Source: Prevotella sp. UBA5379 (GTDB lineage: Bacteria; Bacteroidota; Bacteroidia; Bacteroidales; Bacteroidaceae). From it: a stretch of DNA of 13,526 bases. Location of the stretch: NCBI GenBank assembly GCA_002409785.1, contig DHOX01000077.1:7828-21353 (forward strand), in the 5' to 3' direction. Within the stretch, counting starts at the first letter, position 1. Each line of letters opens with the position of its first letter. A program made the translations under genes and the position numbers. The notes under the pieces are model-generated. The model made no database searches, had not been told where the DNA came from, and saw only the letters and a list, made by a program, of their open reading frames with translations. Positions 1 to 6,947 of the stretch are shown in pieces.

Positions 1-77
1 GCATGATTATTTTATGTGATCTGACTGAGAATTTTATAATATTTATCATGAAATAACAAAAATTCCTAAAAAAGTTG

Positions 78-85
78 TATATTTG
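78..85 (+). promoter_or_regulatory. Candidate -7 promoter element (TATATTTG) for the susC-like gene
   Basis: The eight bases fit the Bacteroidetes primary-sigma -7 consensus TAnnTTTG exactly. They lie about 40 bases ahead of the first ATG of the susC-like gene, a normal leader length. I see no clear TTTG -33 element about 20 bases upstream, so either the promoter is weak or activated, or the match is partly chance in an A+T-rich stretch. Bases 1-77 hold no other gene or signal that I recognise. Confidence 0.5.
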
Positions 86-123
86 TCTTTATCATACCAG
101 AAACCTAATCATCTTTCAAGTCT

Positions 124-2841
124 ATGCAGAAAGAATATATGCGACTAATAAGAATATTGAAATGTATGTTGCTCATAATGCTATCCGGTACATCAATGAT
201 GGTATATGGGCAGAAAAAGAAAATTAATGTCAAATTGGACACCATCCCTGTTGTCAGTTTTGCACCCCAACTAGACCAGCAACAGATGAACAAGGGACTC
301 ATACAGAATGCACTTGATGCCATTTCAGGCAAGGCTGCAGGTGTAAATGTGGAATCCTCAGGAGCTGATAGAGTAGCCATGCTCAACAGTGTCCGTGTGC
401 GTGGTACCACTTCTCTTACAGGAGGAAATGATCCGCTTGTCATCATTGATGGCGTCTATTCAGATCTTGCCACACTTGCAACGGTCTATCCAGCCGATAT
501 TGAAAGTTTTACTATTCTTAAGAATGCTTCCGAGACTGCACAGTTTGGATCGCGTGGCGCCTCCGGTGTCATTGAAGTGCGGACCAAGCGAGGCCATGGT
601 GGGAAGTTTCACATCTCCTATGATGGCAACACGGGAGCAGAAGTGAGATACAAATACCTTGACATGCTTGATGCTGCAGGCTATCGGGCTGCGGCCAAGA
701 GTCTGGGAACCAACTATAATGATCTCGGCTTTAACACCAATTTCCAGAAGGAGATCAGTCGTACAGGGCTGGTTCAGAATCATCATATAGCCTTCAGTGG
801 CGGCACGGATCAGTCAAATTATCGTGCCTCTCTCGGTATGATGGATAATCAAACCATTATCCGTTCAAAGGATTATAACAATTTTGTCGCCAAGCTCGAT
901 ATCTCCCAACTGGCCTTTGATGACAAGATGAAGATCGATTTTGGTGTCTTTGGGTCTTCCCAGAAGGACAATAACATCTATGATACCCAGATGCTGTTCT
1001 ATTCATCAGCTGCCATGAACCCCACTTATCCTTATAAAGCCTACAATGGGAGTTATGTAAAGAATGGCACAGCTTCTCAGATTGCCCCTCCTGGTGCCTT
1101 GATTCAGGAATGTAACGACACGAAGGATCTTAATTTCAATACCCATCTCCAATTATCCTATTCCTTGCCATACGGTATGGAATTAACGGCTATTGGAGCC
1201 TACTCTTACAGTTCACGAGAAAATGCCAAATTTGCGCCGACATGGGTATGGTCACAAGGCCTTGCCTATCGGAGAGAGACGAAAACAGAAGAGTGGATGG
1301 GGCATATTGACCTGAACTGGAATCATACCTGGAACATCCATCATGTCGATGCCACAGTGGAAGGAGAGTACCAGAAGAATAGGACTACCGCTTTCTGGAC
1401 ACAGGTTAAAGGTTTTACCACTAATGCTTTCGGTTACAATAATCTTGCTGCTGCCTCGACGATACCATACGGAGGAACAGGCAGCAGCTACCAGGACCCG
1501 AGGCTGGCTTCTGCGATGCTGGTAGCCTCTTATATGCTCCTTGACCGCTATTCGCTGGATGCCTCGCTACGAGCCGATGCCTCTTCGATGGTCGGAAAGA
1601 ATCATACTTGCGGACTTTTCCCTTCTGTTTCCCTTACCTGGGATATGAAAAAGGAAAAGTTCCTGCGGGACCTTCCTCAGATCTTCATGTTGAAACTTCG
1701 CGCAGGTTACGGTCGTACCGGAAACCTGGGGGCCATCAGTTCCTATCTTACGCTGAACAGCCGTGAGCCTGTCGGTATCGTATCCTATAATGGTTCACCT
1801 ACAGTGACAATGGGGGAGTTGCGTAATAGTAATCCTGACTTGAGGTGGGAAACGAGAAGTACTTTTAATATAGGTATGGATCTCGGACTGCTCAATAATC
1901 GGATCCTGATGACGGCAGAATATTATTATTCCAAGACCACTAATATGCTCTATGAGTACGATGTGCCCGTGCCCAACTATGCTTTTGACAAACTATTGGC
2001 CAATATCGGTTCAATGTCAAACAGTGGTTTTGAACTCGGCCTTGGTTTTGTGCCGATCTCCCATAAAGATATGGAACTGAATATCAATGTCAATATGTCC
2101 TGGCAGAAGAATAAATTAATATCCTTAAGTGGCTATTATAACGGTAACTATATGTCAGCATCGAATATCACGGCCCTCGGAAGTCTGAATGGGGCAGGCC
2201 TCCATGGTGGTGATGCCAACATCCTTTACCAGATTGTCGGCCAGTCGCTGGGCGTATTCTATCTGCCTCATTGCACAGGCATCGTAGATGATGGCAACGG
2301 GCATAAGAAATATCAGATCGCTGATCTGAATAATGATGGCAAGATCGATTTAAGTGATAATAGTGCGGACAGGCGCATTGCCGGACAGGCTACTCCTAAA
2401 ATGACCTTGGGCTCCAATATCAGTTTTCGTTACAAGAACTATGACATCACTTTACAGATGAATGGTGCTTTCGGACATAAGATCTTTAACGGTACGGCAC
2501 TCAGTTATATGAACATGTCGAGTTTTCCTGACTATAATGTTTTCAAGAAAGCTCCCGCAGCCGACATTGTTGATCAACGAGTGACCGATTACTGGCTGGA
2601 ATGTGGCGACTACCTCAATATCGATTATGTCACTTTAGGCTGGAATGTACCTGTCAAAAGCAAATATATCAGTGGTCTGAGGCTCTCCTGTAGTATTAAC
2701 AATCTGGCAACGTTTACCCACTACAGTGGACTTACGCCAATGATCAATAGTTATATTGTTAACAGCACACTCGGTATTGATGACAAGTGGGGGTACCCCG
2801 TCTATCGCACATTCTCAGTCGGCGTGAATATACAATTTTAA
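124..2841 (+). CDS. SusC/RagA-family TonB-dependent outer-membrane transporter
   Basis: This is the outer-membrane barrel of a SusC/SusD nutrient uptake pair. It imports a ligand, usually an oligosaccharide, using TonB energy. Visible parts: a signal peptide (about residues 1-29, ending VYGQ); a TonB-box-like stretch near residues 40-48 (TIPVVSFAP); a plug domain (about 60-155) with VRVRGTTSL, PLVIIDGV, the DIESFTILKNAS motif and GSRGASGVIEVRTKRG; then a long beta-barrel ending in the aromatic terminus NIQF. The late DLNNDGKIDLSDN stretch followed by AGQATPKMTLGS is typical of SusC barrels. At 905 residues it is short for the family because the N-terminal carboxypeptidase-regulatory-like domain is absent: the TonB box follows the signal peptide within about ten residues. 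The ATG at 139 (MRLIRILKC) is an alternative start that gives an equally good signal peptide. The susD-like gene follows after ten bases. The substrate cannot be read from the sequence. Confidence 0.95.
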   Translation: MQKEYMRLIRILKCMLLIMLSGTSMMVYGQKKKINVKLDTIPVVSFAPQLDQQQMNKGLIQNALDAISGKAAGVNVESSGADRVAMLNSVRVRGTTSLTGGNDPLVIIDGVYSDLATLATVYPADIESFTILKNASETAQFGSRGASGVIEVRTKRGHGGKFHISYDGNTGAEVRYKYLDMLDAAGYRAAAKSLGTNYNDLGFNTNFQKEISRTGLVQNHHIAFSGGTDQSNYRASLGMMDNQTIIRSKDYNNFVAKLDISQLAFDDKMKIDFGVFGSSQKDNNIYDTQMLFYSSAAMNPTYPYKAYNGSYVKNGTASQIAPPGALIQECNDTKDLNFNTHLQLSYSLPYGMELTAIGAYSYSSRENAKFAPTWVWSQGLAYRRETKTEEWMGHIDLNWNHTWNIHHVDATVEGEYQKNRTTAFWTQVKGFTTNAFGYNNLAAASTIPYGGTGSSYQDPRLASAMLVASYMLLDRYSLDASLRADASSMVGKNHTCGLFPSVSLTWDMKKEKFLRDLPQIFMLKLRAGYGRTGNLGAISSYLTLNSREPVGIVSYNGSPTVTMGELRNSNPDLRWETRSTFNIGMDLGLLNNRILMTAEYYYSKTTNMLYEYDVPVPNYAFDKLLANIGSMSNSGFELGLGFVPISHKDMELNINVNMSWQKNKLISLSGYYNGNYMSASNITALGSLNGAGLHGGDANILYQIVGQSLGVFYLPHCTGIVDDGNGHKKYQIADLNNDGKIDLSDNSADRRIAGQATPKMTLGSNISFRYKNYDITLQMNGAFGHKIFNGTALSYMNMSSFPDYNVFKKAPAADIVDQRVTDYWLECGDYLNIDYVTLGWNVPVKSKYISGLRLSCSINNLATFTHYSGLTPMINSYIVNSTLGIDDKWGYPVYRTFSVGVNIQF

Positions 2842-2851
2842 ATCCTTGACC

Positions 2852-4459
2852 ATGAAACGACTTTCTTACTTGATATTACTATTTCCACTGCTACTTGCTT
2901 CTTGCCTTGATGAAACCGTTAAGGATCGCCTGACGGAAGACAACACCTATTCGTCAGCATCCTCACTCTATGTCAATGCCGTCGCCACTCTGTATAATTA
3001 TATTGGCGGCAACCAGGACAGCCAGGGGCTGCAGGGTACCTATCGGGGAGTCTATGACTACAATACCTTCAGCAGTGATGAAGCGATCATCCCTGTCCGT
3101 GGCGGAGATTGGTATGACGGAGGATTCTGGGAAAACCTCTATACCCATAACTGGTCGGCAAGTGATGGGTCACTTTACGACACCTGGAAATATCTTTATA
3201 AGGTAGTAGTACTCTGCAACCAGTCACTGATCATAATAGACAAGAATAAGTCATTGCTTACCGATACTCAATATCAGTCCTTCCGTGCAGAGGTCAGGGC
3301 CGTGCGGGCACTCTATTATGCCTATATCATGGATATGTATGGCAATATTCCCATAGCCAGCGACACCATCACGGTAAAGAATGCCAGGCAGTACTCCCGT
3401 CCGGAAGTGTTTCGCTATATCTTCAGTGAGCTCCAGGAGGTAGAGCCTCTGTTACCTGATGAACATAGTAACTATGAAGGCAATTATTATGGCCGCGTCA
3501 CCCGGCCGGTAGTTCATTTCCTTCTTGCCAAACTGGCTTTGAATGCGGAGGTGTATACGGATTCTGTATGGACCGATGATGAGCGGCCGGAGGGCAAGGA
3601 TATTTTTTTCACGGTGGACGGCAAGCGCCTCAATGCCTGGCAGACATGTATTGCCTATTGTGATAAGATCACCGATGAGGGATATACTCTGGCTGCCAAC
3701 TATGCCAGTAATTTCTATATCCATAATGAGAACTCTCCGGAGAATATCTTTATTATTCCAATGGATAAAATCCTCTACAGCAACCAGTACCAGTATCTCT
3801 TCCGTTCCCGCCATTATGCTCAGGGGAGCGCTATGGGAATGGGAGCGGAAAATGGCTCGTGTGCTACCATTTCCACTGTGCATGCTTATGGTTATGGCAC
3901 GGACAGTATAGATAGCCGTTACGCCATCAACTTCTTCTCAGATACGGTAAGGATCAATGACAAGGTGGTAAAACTCGACGATGGTGAACCTTTGATATAT
4001 CGACCTTTGGAGGTGAAGATCAATCTTACCAACAGTCCGTATATGCAGACGGCAGGAGCAAGAGAGAAAAAGTATGAAACTGATCTCACAGCCTATAATG
4101 ATGGAAAAAATATTGATAATGATATTGTTCTATATCGTTATGCGGATGTCCTGCTCATGAAGGCTGAAGCAGAAGTTCGGAACGGTGCTGATGGAGATAA
4201 AGAACTGAATGAAGTACGGAGCCGCGCGGGGATGCCTTATCGCAAGGCTACATTGCAAAATATCCTTACCGAGCGGCTGCTGGAATTGATGTGGGAAGGC
4301 TGGCGCCGCCAGGATCTGATCCGTTTTGACCTCTTTCACAGAAGTTATGATCTGAGGACTGCTCCTGCAGGTGAAGCGGATAGGCATACTATTGTTTTCC
4401 CTATACCTCAAAAGGTGTTGGATCTGAACACTTCCATCAAGCAAAACACCGGATATTAG
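2852..4459 (+). CDS. SusD/RagB-family surface nutrient-binding lipoprotein
   Basis: SusD-like proteins sit on the SusC barrel as a lid and capture the ligand. The start chosen is the ATG at 2852; an in-frame TTG at 2846 is less likely. From this start the signal peptide runs to a lipobox LLASC with lipid-attached Cys18, followed by L-D-E, an acidic pair consistent with surface export. The N-terminal helical region (about 20-190) includes the LYDTWKYLYKVVVLCNQS segment typical of SusD TPR helices. The C-terminal part carries the RagB/SusD signature: YRYADVLLMKAEAEVRNG, ELNEVRSRAGMP, then LTERLLELMWEGWRRQDLIR, and ends FPIPQKVLDLNTSIKQNTGY. The length of 535 residues is normal. It is co-transcribed with the susC-like gene. 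No glycoside hydrolase, sulfatase or hybrid regulator is present downstream, so the pair is either an orphan or the end of a locus lying to the left of the window. Confidence 0.95.
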   Translation: MKRLSYLILLFPLLLASCLDETVKDRLTEDNTYSSASSLYVNAVATLYNYIGGNQDSQGLQGTYRGVYDYNTFSSDEAIIPVRGGDWYDGGFWENLYTHNWSASDGSLYDTWKYLYKVVVLCNQSLIIIDKNKSLLTDTQYQSFRAEVRAVRALYYAYIMDMYGNIPIASDTITVKNARQYSRPEVFRYIFSELQEVEPLLPDEHSNYEGNYYGRVTRPVVHFLLAKLALNAEVYTDSVWTDDERPEGKDIFFTVDGKRLNAWQTCIAYCDKITDEGYTLAANYASNFYIHNENSPENIFIIPMDKILYSNQYQYLFRSRHYAQGSAMGMGAENGSCATISTVHAYGYGTDSIDSRYAINFFSDTVRINDKVVKLDDGEPLIYRPLEVKINLTNSPYMQTAGAREKKYETDLTAYNDGKNIDNDIVLYRYADVLLMKAEAEVRNGADGDKELNEVRSRAGMPYRKATLQNILTERLLELMWEGWRRQDLIRFDLFHRSYDLRTAPAGEADRHTIVFPIPQKVLDLNTSIKQNTGY

Positions 4460-4470
4460 GCACAAAAAAC

Positions 4471-4505
4471 ATCAGGGGCAAACATGAGATCTGTCTGCCC
4501 CTGAT
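4471..4505. terminator. Bidirectional intrinsic terminator between convergent genes
   Basis: A perfect 10-base inverted repeat, ATCAGGGGCA (4471-4480) and TGCCCCTGAT (4496-4505), encloses a 15-base loop. On the minus strand it is followed by G and six Ts, so it is a textbook terminator for the Spy-like gene, whose stop lies 38 bases before the stem. On the plus strand it is followed by TTCTT and lies just 11 bases after the susD-like stop, so it probably ends that transcript too. Confidence 0.85.
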
Positions 4506-4543
4506 TTCTTCTCATAAAGTTAAGAAGAACAACAACCTTTTAC

Positions 4544-4996
4544 CTATTGATTATCTGGAGACGGACGGTCCTGGCCAGAGGTTCCACCATGACCACGTCC
4601 AGGCATCATTTTCTGATAAGTCTGATACTGACTGTCAGAAAGAATACTCTTCAACTGACTTTTATACTCCTGCATCCTGGCCCTATGCTCCTTCATTTTC
4701 GTTTTCATCTCTTCGGTCATTTCCGACCGCATATCCATGCCGGAAGAAACAGAGCCATCCATCTTCGAAGGCCTTTTACCAAAACCTTGTCTCTGAAACA
4801 AGTCTTTATACTCCATGTTCAAAGCAGCTACTTTAATTTTCTGCTCATCATTTAACCCCAATTTGCCAGTCATCAAAGAGGTCATTTCCTCGGGGGTCAT
4901 CTGTTTGGGCATTTTTTGTCCATAACCGTTCTCGCCTTGTGCCATAGCCATTGTCATAGACAAGAGGGCTACAAATGTCAAAAGAATTTTCTTCAT
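4544..4996 (-). CDS. Small methionine-rich Spy/CpxP-like exported protein (DUF4890-type)
   Basis: A 150-residue protein with a clear signal peptide (MKKILLTFVALLSMTMAMAQ, cleaved after residue 19 or 20), so probably periplasmic. The mature part is mostly helical and charged, with two LTxxQ-like motifs: LGLNDEQKIKV around residues 46-56 and ILSDSQYQTY around 118-127. This spacing is typical of the Spy/CpxP fold and of the small DUF4890-type proteins common in Bacteroidales; the family call rests on resemblance, not on a search. I count 14 methionines among about 130 mature residues, which is high. The tail is Gly/Pro-rich and disordered-looking. Family members act as periplasmic chaperones or stress and metal sensors, but the role here is unknown. 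It is a single gene, convergent with the susD-like gene. No clear TAnnTTTG element was found upstream. Confidence 0.75.
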   Translation of the reverse strand: MKKILLTFVALLSMTMAMAQGENGYGQKMPKQMTPEEMTSLMTGKLGLNDEQKIKVAALNMEYKDLFQRQGFGKRPSKMDGSVSSGMDMRSEMTEEMKTKMKEHRARMQEYKSQLKSILSDSQYQTYQKMMPGRGHGGTSGQDRPSPDNQ

Positions 4997-5353
4997 AATA
5001 AAATAGGATTAATAATCAATCATTCTATATTTTCATACTCTTTACTTTTGACGTTGGGAAATCGAGAAAGTTTATTTCAGGAAATGGTATTTTCTGTTAA
5101 ATAGTCCTCCTACTCAGAACAGCAAAGCCTTGAATGTCATCCCGCAGTTTCCAATATCATGCTGACTTTGTCCTGATGGACTGATCCCTGTCCCTTTCGG
5201 TTTTGTCCTTAAAAAACTTTTATAAAGGAAAATAATGACATTGAAATCTTAAATTTGAAGTTTTTTTATGAATTATTAATCTATTCTTTCATTAGTCAAG
5301 AAAAAATGACTACCTTTGTAATAAATAATAGAATTTAAACTTAATAAAAATCC
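4997..5353. other. Divergent intergenic spacer without a gene
   Basis: These 357 bases lie between the divergent Spy-like and lipoprotein genes. They are A+T-rich at both ends, with a more G+C-rich middle (about 5105-5205). No open frame here looks like a protein, and no RNA gene is recognisable. The only signal I can name is the TACCTTTG promoter element at 5311-5318 for the plus-strand gene. A promoter for the minus-strand gene must be here as well, but no element fits the consensus. Confidence 0.6.
5311..5318 (+). promoter_or_regulatory. -7 promoter element (TACCTTTG) for the lipoprotein gene
   Basis: An exact match to the Bacteroidetes -7 consensus TAnnTTTG, 35 bases before the ATG of the lipoprotein gene. 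A TTTC at 5287-5290, 20 bases upstream, could be a degenerate -33 element (consensus TTTG). Position and spacing fit the house-keeping promoter of this phylum. Confidence 0.7.
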
Positions 5354-6007
5354 ATGATGAAGAAAATCCATATCATTATTTTTACTTTTACTGTATTGGC
5401 CGGTTTTTCATTGATTTCATGCAATAAAGACGATGATAATGGCCGGAAAGAATTGACCAAAGCGGAAATCGGGGAAGCTCTAATGAATACGACCGGGGAA
5501 TATACCGGCCCTATGACTTTTGGAATTAATGAACTATATAAACCAAATTCAACCAGGATAAAAATAGACACTGTATTTAATATGAAATGGTCCGTAAAGA
5601 AAGATACTACCCTGATCATTGACCATATTCCTATGAAGGCTTTGGCAGACTTTATTACTGATACGGATCTGAAAGAAGCATTGATGAGCGCTCAGCCGCA
5701 AGCATTGACTTGCCATATCGACTTCTTCGATAATGATCCTATCCAATTCTACCTGACAAATATCAAACCACAAACTTACTATGTTACTTATGGTGGAAAA
5801 CAGCACGAGGTAACTATCGATTATGATACAAGGTCTTTTAGTCCTTCATGGGGAGCTTTCGATTATCAAAGATCAAATGACTTCTTTGCAAACATTTTTG
5901 CAGATAAGATAAAGGTAGATGGAGTGGTAGAAGACAAAATTGGTTTTACATCTAACTGCATCTGTGTCACTACGAAAAAGGATGGGCGTCCTTTCGATAT
6001 TCATTAG
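5354..6007 (+). CDS. Probable surface-exposed lipoprotein, possibly DUF4840 family
   Basis: The N-terminus (MMKKIHIIIFTFTVLAGFSLISC) is a lipoprotein signal peptide with lipid-attached Cys23. The following NKDDDNG is a lysine plus run of aspartates like the lipoprotein export signals that send Bacteroidetes lipoproteins to the cell surface. The remaining 190 residues look like a compact beta-rich domain without transmembrane segments. Visible features are TGEYTGPMTFG near residue 48, a region rich in alternating polar and hydrophobic residues (about 70-165), and a C-terminal part with CIC close to the end. Length and layout resemble the DUF4840 lipoproteins of Bacteroidales, but I make this call from memory and weakly; the function is unknown. 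It is transcribed alone from the 5311 promoter. An ATG codon immediately follows the first one, so the start could equally be 5357. Confidence 0.75.
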   Translation: MMKKIHIIIFTFTVLAGFSLISCNKDDDNGRKELTKAEIGEALMNTTGEYTGPMTFGINELYKPNSTRIKIDTVFNMKWSVKKDTTLIIDHIPMKALADFITDTDLKEALMSAQPQALTCHIDFFDNDPIQFYLTNIKPQTYYVTYGGKQHEVTIDYDTRSFSPSWGAFDYQRSNDFFANIFADKIKVDGVVEDKIGFTSNCICVTTKKDGRPFDIH

Positions 6008-6035
6008 TTGATCTGGAGACAAATCCGGGTGTTGA

Positions 6036-6080
6036 AGAAAAGAGATGACCATGGATCTCTTCTCTATATATCTCTTTTCT
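6036..6080 (+). terminator. Hairpin region with two alternative 3' arms, probable terminator
   Basis: The left arm AGAAAAGAGAT (6036-6046) pairs perfectly with ATCTCTTTTCT at 6070-6080. It also pairs, with one mismatch in eleven, with ATCTCTTCTCT at 6055-6065, which gives a tight 8-base loop. The two hairpins exclude each other. The element lies 28 bases after the lipoprotein stop and probably ends that transcript, although no T-run follows (the next bases are GAATAAGGGG). It could instead protect the 3' end of the message or act as a switch. Confidence 0.5.
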
Positions 6081-6119
6081 GAATAAGGGGGGAGCTTTTA
6101 TGATCTGATTCGTACATGT

Positions 6120-6127
6120 TATGTTTA
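6120..6127 (+). promoter_or_regulatory. Weak candidate -7 element (TATGTTTA) for the BamE-like/DUF4476 gene
   Basis: Seven of the eight positions allow the TAnnTTTG consensus; the final G is A. It lies 22 bases before the ATG at 6150, close but workable for a short Bacteroidetes leader. A TTTT at 6096-6099 sits 20 bases upstream in the -33 position. No better candidate exists in the spacer between 6008 and 6149. Confidence 0.3.
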
Positions 6128-6149
6128 TCCTATAAAAAAGAATACTAAT

Positions 6150-6818
6150 ATGAAAAAGAAAAATGGCCTCATGGTTCTTATTACCTGCATTCTATTCGCT
6201 GCATTCAGCATGAATGCTACAGCCAAAAACAAGAGAATGGTTGAACGTGGCATGGATAAACAGGAGGTTATGGAGATTCTTGGAAAACCGAGATCCACGA
6301 GTTTCAACCAATATGGAGAACAATGGGTATATATCAAATATGGGAGTTTGCTAGACACTCATAATGATAAGATTATCATTGGTTTCGACCGGAATGACAG
6401 GGTCATCAGCTATCAGGATATTCTTGTTCCTGCAAAAGATCCTGTTGACGACATGACGACAAACCCGCTGCCACCTCAGAATATGCTGCCCATTGGCCAT
6501 ATCCCTATGCCCCCTTATCCCTATGATGACTATTGCCTGAATGACCATGATTTCTCTATCTTGTACGATAAGGTCCGGGATGGCAGTTTTGATGATGATA
6601 AATATAATCTTATCGAAGTGGCAAGTCTGGGATGTTACTATACCTGCAACCAATGTGCCCGGATCATGGGACTGTTTTCCTTTGCAGATGATAAACTGAA
6701 AGCGCTAAGGTATATGGCACGCCACATCGTTGATCCGCAGAATGCGTACAGCATTTATCGGCTATTCGACTTCAGTGATGATAAAGAAAAGGCAGCTCAG
6801 ATCATTCAAGGCAGATGA
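6150..6818 (+). CDS. Secreted two-domain protein: BamE/SmpA-like N-terminus plus DUF4476
   Basis: A 222-residue exported protein. Residues 1-25 form a signal peptide (cleavage near NATA-K) without a lipobox, so the product is periplasmic or secreted rather than lipid-anchored. Residues 28-92 look like the small SmpA/OmlA (BamE-like) fold: VERGMDKQEVMEILGKP, then a QWVYIKYG strand and IIIGFDRNDRVIS. A proline-rich linker (about 105-127, PLPP..., IPMPPYPY) leads to a C-terminal DUF4476 domain (132-220) with its repeated helical pattern FDDDKYNLIEVAS, FSFADDKLKALRYMA and VDPQNAYSIYRLFDFSDDKEK. Four cysteines (129, 162, 166, 169) lie in or next to this domain; three are in GCYYTCNQC, so disulfides or metal binding are possible. 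DUF4476 has no known activity to my knowledge. The gene appears to be a single transcription unit, 129 bases ahead of the adenylation-enzyme gene. Confidence 0.75.
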   Translation: MKKKNGLMVLITCILFAAFSMNATAKNKRMVERGMDKQEVMEILGKPRSTSFNQYGEQWVYIKYGSLLDTHNDKIIIGFDRNDRVISYQDILVPAKDPVDDMTTNPLPPQNMLPIGHIPMPPYPYDDYCLNDHDFSILYDKVRDGSFDDDKYNLIEVASLGCYYTCNQCARIMGLFSFADDKLKALRYMARHIVDPQNAYSIYRLFDFSDDKEKAAQIIQGR

Positions 6819-6905
6819 ATCGTCTCTAGTCTGACTTATAAGACTTTAATCTCTGATGATTTAAAAAAATTACAAAGAAAAAGAATAAATGCGGAATTTA
6901 TTGTT

Positions 6906-6913
6906 TAACTTTG
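6906..6913 (+). promoter_or_regulatory. -7 promoter element (TAACTTTG) for the adenylation cassette
   Basis: An exact match to TAnnTTTG, 34 bases before the ATG at 6948, in the spacer after the DUF4476 gene. No convincing TTTG -33 element is visible 19-21 bases upstream. It is the best candidate promoter for the three-gene cassette 6948-9584 and suggests expression independent of the upstream gene. Confidence 0.6.
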
Positions 6914-6947
6914 TACTGTTTGTGCAGTAAAAAATCAATCAGAAATT

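Noticed and set aside
2846..2851. TTG codon as a start for the susD-like gene, two codons upstream
   Set aside because: The ATG at 2852 gives a clean lipoprotein signal peptide (MKRLSYLILLFPLLLASC). The TTG adds only M-T and is a poorer initiator.
3452..3911. Open frames on both strands (143 aa minus, 122 aa plus) inside the susD-like gene
   Set aside because: Their sequences show no domain or signal peptide, and the susD-like frame is convincing throughout. They are coding shadows.
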